In this document: positions 16,188-21,144 of the stretch, one piece after another
Layout: each line of letters begins with the position of its first letter
How positions within the stretch are numbered: the first letter of the stretch is position 1
NCBI GenBank assembly: GCA_002427045.1
Contig: DIPO01000046.1
Coordinates: forward strand, 6,356 to 27,499
DNA from: Firmicutes bacterium UBA5486
GTDB lineage: Bacteria > Bacillota > UBA4882 > UBA10575
Length of the DNA stretch: 21,144 bases
Reading direction: 5' to 3'
The notes under the pieces: generated by a model
Seen by the model: only the letters and a program-made list of their open reading frames with translations
What the model was told of the DNA's origin: nothing
Database searches by the model: none
Position numbers and translations under genes: made by a program

Positions 16188-18284
16188 TCATTTAAACCTT
16201 AAACTTCTCATGCCATTGAAAACTGCCAACAATGTCACTCCCACATCAGCAAAGATCGCTTGCCAGATCCCAGCTACTCCTAAACTTCCCAGCACAAGAA
16301 AGATAAATTTTATCCCCAGCGTCATAATGATATTCTGCCTGACAATACTCCTGGTTCGTCTTGAAATCTTAATAGCGGTAACTAGTTTTTGTAGGGAACC
16401 ATCCATTAATACTATATCTGCAGCTTCAATAGCAGCATCACTTCCTAAACCCCCAATCGCTATCCCAATCTGGGCTCTAGTTATTACAGGAGCATCATTT
16501 ATTCCATCACCAATAAAAGCCAGTTTCCGCGATGGTTGAGCCTGAAAAGGTTTCTCTAGTTCTTCAATTTTTTTCACTTTCTCTTCCGGTAGAAGCTGAG
16601 CATAGTAATGATCAAGGCCCAGTTCCTCTGCTACCTGTCGGGCAACTTTTTCATCATCACCGGTAAGCATCACTGTTTTTTTGATCCCCAACTCTCTTAA
16701 CTGCTTAATAGTTTCCTTAGCCTCCTCCTTTATTTGGTCGGAGATTACTAAATAGCCAGCATAAATATGATCAACTGCCAGATAAACTATAGTTCCATCC
16801 AAATCACAATCTTGATGTGGTATCTTCTCTTTATGAAGTAAACGGTCATTTCCCGCAATCACTCTTCGCCCACCAACAGTTGCCACTATTCCATGAGCTG
16901 GGATCTCCTGATACTCACTAGGCTTTTGAGAAAGTTGTTTTTTTCCAAACGCCTCCCGGATCGATTTGGCAATCGGATGATTAGAATACTCTTCTGCCCC
17001 CGCTGCTAATGATAGTAACTCTTCTTTAGTAAACCCGTTTCGGGGTACAACTTCTGTAACAGAAAAGACGCCTTTGGTTAAGGTCCCAGTTTTATCAAAA
17101 ACCACTGTATCCAAGCGAGCTAATATGTCTAGGTAATTTGCCCCTTTTACTAGGATCCCTTTTCTTGAGCAAGCTCCAATTCCGCCAAAATAGCCTAACG
17201 GAATAGAAACCACTAAGGCGCAAGGACAGGAGATAACTAATAAAACCAAAGCTCGATAAAACCAATCGGAAAAACTAGCTCCCGGTACCACAAGTGGTGG
17301 AAGAAACGCAATCAGTAGCGCGATGCCCACTACCACTGGTGTGTAATAATGAGAGAAGGTGGTAATAAAGCGTTCAGTAGGCGCCTTTCTTTCCGCTGCT
17401 TCCTCTACTAATTCTAAGATCCTCGCAACTGATGAATCCTGATAAGTTTTTGCTACTTTAATCTGTAAAACACCTTGACCATTAATCATCCCTGCAAGAA
17501 TATCTTCTCCTTTTACCACCCGGCGAGGGACTGATTCACCAGTAAGGACTGAAGTATCTAAATAAGAAGAGCCTTCAATCACTTCTCCATCTAGAGGTAC
17601 CCGCTCCCCGGGCTTAACAATAATAACCTGGCCTACCTTAACTGTTTCCGGCTGAACTTTAGTTATTTCCCCGTTACTGATCAGGTTAGCATATTCCGGT
17701 TGAATCGCCAGCAATGCTTCAACATCCTGTCGCGAACGATTAACCGCCCGTTCCTGAAGATACTCGCCAATTGCATAAAAAAGCATAACTCCTGCTGCTT
17801 CTGGTAATTGCCGAATAGCAATCGCGCCAATCGTAGATATTGTCATCAAAAAATTCTCATCAAAGAATTCTCCACGAATAACTTGGCGAATGGCTCGGTA
17901 TAAAACCGGCCAGCCTACTAAAGTATAAGCTATTAAAAAGACCGCATACTCTGCCCAGGAAAAAGGAGTACGTCGTAATTGAGGTAAGAATATCAAACCA
18001 AAGATCATAAGTAGTCCAGAGATAATGAGTACTTTAGTCTGTGCTTCTTCTCCCTTTTTTTCAGTTATCGATCCCCTAGCTTTATTTTCAATTTTTCTTA
18101 ATTTAACCTTCGGTTCTACTTGCGTAATAACTTCTGAAGCTACTTCTTCTTTTCCCTCAGGAAGATTAATACTTTTCGTCACAAAATTAACCTCTACATC
18201 CTCTAGGCCTTCCATTTTTTGAAGTTCCTCTTCAATCTGTGCTGCACAAACTACACAATCTAGTCCTTCGAGTCTATAGCGCAT
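16188..18284 (-). CDS. cadA: Zn/Cd/Pb-exporting P1B-type ATPase
   Basis: This inner-membrane pump uses ATP to export soft divalent metals. One N-terminal metal-binding domain carries GLDCVVC (7-13). Transmembrane helices follow from about residue 82. Visible motifs are TGES (248-251, actuator), CPC (353-355, transport site), DKTGT (397-401, phosphorylated Asp397), SNHPIA (434-439), TGDD (541-544) and GDGINDAP (592-599). Lys659 and Asp680 in the last helices have the spacing seen in ZntA (Lys693/Asp714), which points to Zn, Cd or Pb (P1B-2) rather than copper. The 698 residues match family length. AGAAGGG lies 5 bases before the ATG. It lies 134 bases after the CadC-type repressor gene on the same strand; no second operator is visible in that gap, so it is probably expressed from the promoter in front of cadC. 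The hairpin at 16131-16166 ends the unit. Confidence 0.94.
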   Translation of the reverse strand: MRYRLEGLDCVVCAAQIEEELQKMEGLEDVEVNFVTKSINLPEGKEEVASEVITQVEPKVKLRKIENKARGSITEKKGEEAQTKVLIISGLLMIFGLIFLPQLRRTPFSWAEYAVFLIAYTLVGWPVLYRAIRQVIRGEFFDENFLMTISTIGAIAIRQLPEAAGVMLFYAIGEYLQERAVNRSRQDVEALLAIQPEYANLISNGEITKVQPETVKVGQVIIVKPGERVPLDGEVIEGSSYLDTSVLTGESVPRRVVKGEDILAGMINGQGVLQIKVAKTYQDSSVARILELVEEAAERKAPTERFITTFSHYYTPVVVGIALLIAFLPPLVVPGASFSDWFYRALVLLVISCPCALVVSIPLGYFGGIGACSRKGILVKGANYLDILARLDTVVFDKTGTLTKGVFSVTEVVPRNGFTKEELLSLAAGAEEYSNHPIAKSIREAFGKKQLSQKPSEYQEIPAHGIVATVGGRRVIAGNDRLLHKEKIPHQDCDLDGTIVYLAVDHIYAGYLVISDQIKEEAKETIKQLRELGIKKTVMLTGDDEKVARQVAEELGLDHYYAQLLPEEKVKKIEELEKPFQAQPSRKLAFIGDGINDAPVITRAQIGIAIGGLGSDAAIEAADIVLMDGSLQKLVTAIKISRRTRSIVRQNIIMTLGIKFIFLVLGSLGVAGIWQAIFADVGVTLLAVFNGMRSLRFK

Positions 18285-18418
18285 CTTGTCCCTTCTTTCT
18301 AGATAGTTTAAAAATTACAATTTTAGAATTGCATAATTGATTAATTTAAAATTAACACATATCTGATTCCGTAACTTATCGATCTTTTCGGGGTTCGTCA
18401 CTCATTTGATTGTATAAT

Positions 18419-18763
18419 TTATCTTTCTTCTGCAAAGTGCTCTTGGGCTTCACGAATTAGATTCAAAATATGATTATCATCCAAAGAATAGTAAACCATT
18501 TTCCCTTCCCGGCGATACTTCACAAGCCTAAGTGTTTTAAGAAGACGAAGGTGGTGAGAGATTGCAGGCATACTCATCTCTAAAACTGCAGCTATATCAC
18601 AAACACAGAGTTCTTTCTGGGCTAAAAGATAAAGGATCTTCGTCCTGGTCTCATCCCCAAGAACCTTAAAGATTTCTGAGAGGCCTACTACCTCCATTAC
18701 CTTATCCCGAAGCTCTTCAACCTTTGTAGATGGGCAAAAGTCATCACATAGATCCCTATTCAT
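18419..18763 (-). CDS. cadC: CadC/SmtB-type ArsR-family metal-responsive repressor
   Basis: This is a winged-helix dimeric repressor that leaves DNA when it binds metal. With the start at 18763 it has 114 residues and shows both classical sites. The alpha3N site is Cys6 and Cys10 (LCDDFC) plus Cys53 and Cys55 (ELCVCD). The alpha5 zinc site is Asp96, His98, His109 and Glu112, with exactly the D-x-H-x10-H-x2-E spacing of S. aureus CadC and SmtB. The recognition helix region is MPAISHHLRLLK. I chose the ATG at 18763 because it begins at the CadC-like N-terminus and lies inside the transcript. An upstream ATG at 18850 would fall in the -35 box. The ribosome binding site is weak: GGGAG lies about 26 bases upstream, and a GTG at 18790 is an alternative start. 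The downstream neighbour is the metal pump it should control. Confidence 0.93.
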   Translation of the reverse strand: MNRDLCDDFCPSTKVEELRDKVMEVVGLSEIFKVLGDETRTKILYLLAQKELCVCDIAAVLEMSMPAISHHLRLLKTLRLVKYRREGKMVYYSLDDNHILNLIREAQEHFAEER

Positions 18764-18797
18764 ATCTTTATTGTTATTAATCTTAATCACTCTCCCA

Positions 18798-18821
18798 ACG
18801 ATTAAGCGTCCGCTTAATCGT
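18798..18821. promoter_or_regulatory. probable CadC operator (perfect 11-2-11 palindrome)
   Basis: ACGATTAAGCG and CGCTTAATCGT are exact inverted copies separated by two bases (TC). ArsR/SmtB operators are typically imperfect 12-2-12 palindromes, so size, spacing and position all fit. It lies immediately downstream of the -10 box and covers the expected transcription start, so bound repressor would block initiation. Confidence 0.85.
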
Positions 18822-18850
18822 ATTATAAATACTGGCCAATATTTTGTCAA
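18822..18850 (-). promoter_or_regulatory. sigma-A promoter of cadC-cadA
   Basis: Read on the minus strand, TTGACA (18845-18850) and TATAAT (18822-18827) are separated by 17 bases, which is full consensus for both boxes and spacer. Such a strong promoter suits a tightly repressed unit. The operator palindrome abuts the -10 box. Confidence 0.9.
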
Positions 18851-18914
18851 GAAGTATTCTTTTACATAAATAATTTAGATTTATTAAAGAATTGTGTAAT
18901 TCAATTATTTAAAC

Positions 18915-18954
18915 AGAATATATTGATAACCCCACTAGGAAAACAATATATTCT
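18915..18954. repeat. 11-bp inverted repeat upstream of the cadC promoter
   Basis: AGAATATATTG and CAATATATTCT are perfect inverted copies separated by 18 bases. They lie about 65 bases upstream of the cadC -35 box, in a 366-base region (18851-19216) with no protein gene that also holds the terminator of the Wzz-like gene. There is no T-run, so it is not a terminator. It could be a binding site for an unknown dimeric regulator or a cruciform-forming sequence. Its AT-richness limits confidence. Confidence 0.45.
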
Positions 18955-19062
18955 TACTTAAAGGAAATTCTTTAGAGAATATTCGTCATAGTTTGTTTAG
19001 GCTATCATTCAACGAGTGGTTAGTGAGAGTTACGAGATACATTAGGCAATTCTCTCAAATAC

Positions 19063-19101
19063 AAAAAACTAAAGGTCCATTTTTTTATAATGAACCTTTA
19101 G
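19063..19101 (-). terminator. terminator of the Wzz-like gene
   Basis: On the minus strand CTAAAGGTTCATT pairs with AATGGACCTTTAG (13 bp with one G-U pair) around a 7-base loop, followed by six T. It lies about 115 bases beyond the stop codon of the Wzz-like gene and before the cadC promoter. Confidence 0.85.
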
Positions 19102-19216
19102 TAAAAATTGCTGTTTCATATATTGCTATTATCTTCTTTAGCACAGCTAAGCCAGAGAGAATATGCCCGAAATAATTATACACTAAGATTAGTCATTTTT
19201 TATAAACCTCTCTCCT

Positions 19217-20494
19217 TTAAACTGGCTTTGCTTCTGTTTCTTCATCATCATAATCATCAAAATACCCATTTTTATATAAACCAATATTGACACTTATAAA
19301 ACAGAAGCATAAAACCGCAAGAAGACTTAAACCGATTGTCGACTTCTTGGTCGGAAAACAAGGTTCGTGTGGTGGAACGGCTTGATCAACCCAGCTGATC
19401 TCGGTAAACGGAAGCTCTCCTACTCCTTCAAGTTCCGATAATTTATTAATAAATCTATTTTCTAAAGTCAATAGTGACTCATAGGCAATCTGTTTTTCCC
19501 GTAAAAGGTCTACCGGAGGTGTATCTTGAGTAAATTTTACTAATAGCTCTTGGCGTATTTGAAGATCATATAATTTAACATAATATACAAATATGTTTCC
19601 AATTATGTTTTCGGGGCCCGGGATCTGTTTGCCATAAACCCTTTTCATGATATCAACTGTATTTACCTTCTCCCGCCAGATCTTTTTCATTAGTTCTTTA
19701 ACTTGCGGGGTATTCCAACTTCCATTCATTAATCCGAAGACTAGTTCTTGCTCTAACTCATCAAATTTCGAGCGTTTAGTCTTGAGGAGCCAATTATTAG
19801 GTGTTAAAATCTTTTTAATCTCATCCACTTCATACTTATGTAATGAAAGATAAAACCCATTTATTTTCTTGTTTGTGTAATTAAGATCATTACCGAGCTC
19901 TTTTAGATATTTATTTCTTTTTTCTTCAATTTGGCTTGTTCCTAGTGTCTTAATTACTTCTCCATTTTCCTCCAGAAGTTTAAGCTTCTTTTCACGGATT
20001 TCATTTAAGCGAAGAATAATATATTCCTTACTTCCTTTAACTTCTGTTTCACGCTCCATGATATTTTGATCCATTAATACCTGAAACATAGTATTAACTA
20101 ATTCTGCAGCTTGCTCCGGATATTGATGGGAAAAACTTATCTCAATGACACTACCCGGTGAAAGTGACCTGATTCTCATCTTTTCCTTGAGCTTAATAAA
20201 TTCAGGTGAATTAATAGGATAATTATAATTCAATCTAAGCAAAGCTTCATTAAGAAGAGTATTACTTTTTAACTTTTGAACTGTATTTCCAATCAAGGCA
20301 CCCGTTTCTTCCTTAAGAAGATCCAGGCTTTCTATTGTTCTCCCTCGTTTTTCTAACTTAATACTGCCTTTCACCCCATAGGTTGGAGAAATGTGCTTTA
20401 TTAAAAAAAAGGATAAGAAAAATATGATAAACGAAAAAAACACCAGGAAATAAATTTGCTCATATATAACTTTTGAAACACTTTTTTCTTGCAC
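19217..20494 (-). CDS. Wzz-like chain-length determinant / polysaccharide co-polymerase
   Basis: This 425-residue inner-membrane protein has the polysaccharide co-polymerase layout: a short cytoplasmic N-terminus, TM1 (about 13-33), a large helical and coiled-coil-rich extracytoplasmic region (about 34-382), the proline-rich PPHEPCFP just before TM2 (about 386-407), and an acidic tail (DDYDDEETEAKPV). Such proteins set the length of O-antigen, capsule or exopolysaccharide chains. No tyrosine-kinase domain is fused and no wzx, wzy or glycosyltransferase genes are near, so its polysaccharide is unknown. Two in-frame GTG codons compete for the start: the first (20503) overlaps the GGAGG ribosome binding site itself, so I chose the second (20494), which lies 8 bases downstream of GGAGG. 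Similarity to the family rests on layout and the N-terminal domain, not on a catalytic motif. Confidence 0.8.
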   Translation of the reverse strand: MQEKSVSKVIYEQIYFLVFFSFIIFFLSFFLIKHISPTYGVKGSIKLEKRGRTIESLDLLKEETGALIGNTVQKLKSNTLLNEALLRLNYNYPINSPEFIKLKEKMRIRSLSPGSVIEISFSHQYPEQAAELVNTMFQVLMDQNIMERETEVKGSKEYIILRLNEIREKKLKLLEENGEVIKTLGTSQIEEKRNKYLKELGNDLNYTNKKINGFYLSLHKYEVDEIKKILTPNNWLLKTKRSKFDELEQELVFGLMNGSWNTPQVKELMKKIWREKVNTVDIMKRVYGKQIPGPENIIGNIFVYYVKLYDLQIRQELLVKFTQDTPPVDLLREKQIAYESLLTLENRFINKLSELEGVGELPFTEISWVDQAVPPHEPCFPTKKSTIGLSLLAVLCFCFISVNIGLYKNGYFDDYDDEETEAKPV

Positions 20495-20647
20495 TATAAG
20501 CACCTCCGACTCGATCGCTAATATTTCCGCTTACCCTCTTTGTATTAGTATCGGTCTTTTAGGTGAATTTGTTAATAGATAGACAATATCCGACAATAAT
20601 TAACCTGGTAAATTGCTTTTTCCCTGTCCAGTTATACTTCTATGTCG

Positions 20648-20678
20648 AAAACCGGGATAATCCCGGTTTTTTTCTTTT
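20648..20678 (+). terminator. plus-strand terminator-like hairpin
   Basis: Arms AAAACCGGGA and TCCCGGTTTT enclose loop TAA, followed on the plus strand by TTTTTTTCTTTT. It is strongly terminator-like on the plus strand, where no gene ends; on the minus strand the T-run is only four. It may end an unannotated plus-strand small RNA, or serve as a second, weaker stop for the tRNA transcript. Confidence 0.6.
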
Positions 20679-20719
20679 AAAAGATAAAGAGTTTAAGAAA
20701 TATAAATTCTTTATCTTTT
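20679..20719. repeat. long AU-rich stem-loop
   Basis: AAAAGATAAAGA and TCTTTATCTTTT are perfect 12-base inverted copies, and pairing continues inward through one G-U and four A-T pairs, giving a 17-bp stem with a 7-base loop. It is the middle of three hairpins between the tRNA genes and the Wzz-like gene. Its function is unknown; it could be a processing site or part of a small RNA. Confidence 0.55.
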
Positions 20720-20731
20720 TCTTAAAGCACC

Positions 20732-20764
20732 AAAACAAAAAGGCCGTTTCTTAAAAAACGGCCT
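20732..20764 (-). terminator. terminator of the tRNA-Met/tRNA-Lys unit
   Basis: On the minus strand AGGCCGTTT pairs with AAACGGCCT across a 6-base loop, followed by TTTTGTTTT. It lies 14 bases beyond the CCA end of tRNA-Lys. Confidence 0.85.
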
Positions 20765-20778
20765 AAACTTATCATAAT

Positions 20779-20855
20779 TGGTGCGCCATCGGGGATTCGA
20801 ACCCAGGACTTGCTGATTAAGAGTCAGCCGCTCTAGCCAACTGAGCTAATGGCGC
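20779..20855 (-). tRNA. tRNA-Lys(CTT)
   Basis: A 77-base cloverleaf is readable on the minus strand. The acceptor stem is GCGCCAT/ATGGCGC with discriminator A and an encoded CCA. The D-arm contains TAGCTCAGTTGGCTAGAGC, the anticodon stem is GCTGA/TCAGC with loop CTCTTAA (anticodon CTT), and the T-arm has GGTTCGAATCC. It decodes AAG lysine codons. It is transcribed after tRNA-Met with a 6-base gap. Confidence 0.97.
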
Positions 20856-20861
20856 ATATTA

Positions 20862-20938
20862 TGGTGGCGGTGACTGGATTTGAACCAGTGACACTACGGG
20901 TATGAACCGTATGCTCTAGCCACCTGAGCTACACCGCC
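20862..20938 (-). tRNA. tRNA-Met(CAT), elongator type
   Basis: A 77-base cloverleaf on the minus strand has acceptor GGCGGTG/CACCGCC and an encoded CCA. The anticodon stem is TACGG/CCGTA with loop TTCATAC (anticodon CAT), and the T-arm has GGTTCAAATCC. The first pair is G-C and the anticodon stem lacks the three G-C pairs of initiators, so it is not tRNA-fMet. The 5' half closely resembles B. subtilis elongator tRNA-Met, which makes a tRNA-Ile2 (lysidine) reading less likely. Confidence 0.93.
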
Positions 20939-20958
20939 TTAAGACAATTGCAAAGTAA

Positions 20959-20987
20959 ATTATAATACATCTTTCTTATTTAATCAA
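20959..20987 (-). promoter_or_regulatory. sigma-A promoter of the tRNA pair
   Basis: On the minus strand TTGATT (20982-20987) and TATAAT (20959-20964) are separated by exactly 17 bases, and the tRNA-Met 5' end lies 20 bases beyond the -10 box. This fits a strong stable-RNA promoter with a very short leader. Confidence 0.85.
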
Positions 20988-21022
20988 GAGGTATTTTAAA
21001 ATTTATACAAATTAAAACCTAA

Positions 21023-21050
21023 AAGGTTGTTCACCATGGTGAACAACCTT
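21023..21050 (-). terminator. 28-bp perfect palindrome, probable terminator
   Basis: AAGGTTGTTCACC and GGTGAACAACCTT flank a central AT, giving a perfect 28-bp palindrome. On the minus strand it is followed by TTAGGTTTT, so it may end a minus-strand gene entering from the right edge just before the tRNA promoter. On the plus strand the following bases are not T-rich. A protein-binding palindrome is the alternative. Confidence 0.55.
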
Positions 21051-21070
21051 AGTTCTATACCTAGAAAATA

Positions 21071-21104
21071 CAGCTCGAAACCCTTCGCTCGTAGGAATGA
21101 CAGC
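21071..21104. repeat. possible dispersed intergenic repeat fragment
   Basis: The minus-strand text TGTCATTCCTACGAGCGAAG resembles the short interspersed TGTCATTCTGAGCGAAG-type sequences seen between genes in many bacterial genomes. Only this copy is in the window, so the call rests on recollection of that pattern. No gene is recognisable in 20988-21144. Confidence 0.3.
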
Positions 21105-21144
21105 CTTTATAAGCTATAGACATTTTCATCATTTCATGTGCGCG

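Noticed and set aside
16188..18284. Copper-exporting (CopA-type) assignment for the P-type ATPase.
   Set aside because: The last helices carry Lys659 and Asp680 with ZntA-like spacing, not the copper-type Asn/Tyr and Met/Ser residues, and the partner regulator is CadC-like.
18764..18850. A longer CadC reading starting at 18850.
   Set aside because: That ATG lies within the -35 box and the reading would cross the promoter and operator, so it cannot be part of the transcript.
18993..19290. Two short plus-strand open frames (18993-19175 and 19108-19290).
   Set aside because: They overlap the Wzz terminator or the 3' end of the Wzz-like gene, have no ribosome binding sites, and show low-complexity translations.
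20563..20754. A plus-strand open frame of 63 codons between the Wzz-like gene and the tRNA genes.
   Set aside because: It runs through three hairpins, is Lys- and Phe-rich from AT-rich sequence, and has no convincing ribosome binding site.

Overview
The window is an AT-rich chromosomal segment from a bacterium, most likely a low-GC member of the Bacillota. The evidence is strong AGGAGG-type ribosome binding sites, TTG and GTG starts, sigma-A promoters with 17-base spacers, encoded tRNA CCA ends, a B. subtilis-like elongator tRNA-Met and a CadC-type repressor. A small exported protein with an outer-membrane beta-barrel signature suggests a double-membraned lineage such as Halanaerobiales; that placement is inference. 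Almost every gene is on the minus strand; only the patatin-like gene at the left end is on the plus strand. No phage, transposase, CRISPR array or other clear mobile element is visible.

Layout. 1-1300: a patatin-like lipid hydrolase, converging through a shared hairpin on an SMP-30/gluconolactonase-family gene whose metal ligands all appear to be lost. 2341-5015: asnA then asnS in transcription order, so asparagine synthesis and asparagine charging sit side by side, with no T-box leader that I can find. 5242-7918: an HD-GYP cyclic-di-GMP phosphodiesterase candidate and a two-PDZ RseP-type site-2 protease. 8168-10803: two exported proteins, a large ASP-box plus DUF4015 putative glycoside hydrolase and the small barrel-like protein. 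11042-15985: an M29 metallo-aminopeptidase and a 1225-residue soluble sensor histidine kinase (six PAS domains and a GAF domain) with no response regulator beside it.

16188-18850 is the best-resolved functional unit. A CadC/SmtB-type metal sensor carries both classical metal sites, and a Zn/Cd/Pb-type P1B ATPase lies downstream of it. Transcription comes from a near-consensus promoter (TTGACA-17-TATAAT) whose start lies in a perfect 11-2-11 palindrome, the expected repressor operator. This is a complete metal-responsive efflux switch.

19217-21144: a stand-alone Wzz-like polysaccharide chain-length protein, a cluster of three hairpins, tRNA-Lys(CTT) and tRNA-Met(CAT) from one strong promoter, and an end region with a 28-bp perfect palindrome. 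I did not find a clearly new multi-gene system. The most unusual items are the ligand-less SMP-30 protein, the ASP-box/DUF4015 fusion beside an outer-membrane-like protein, the hairpin cluster with an unexplained plus-strand terminator, and the cysteine-bearing PAS domain of the orphan kinase.
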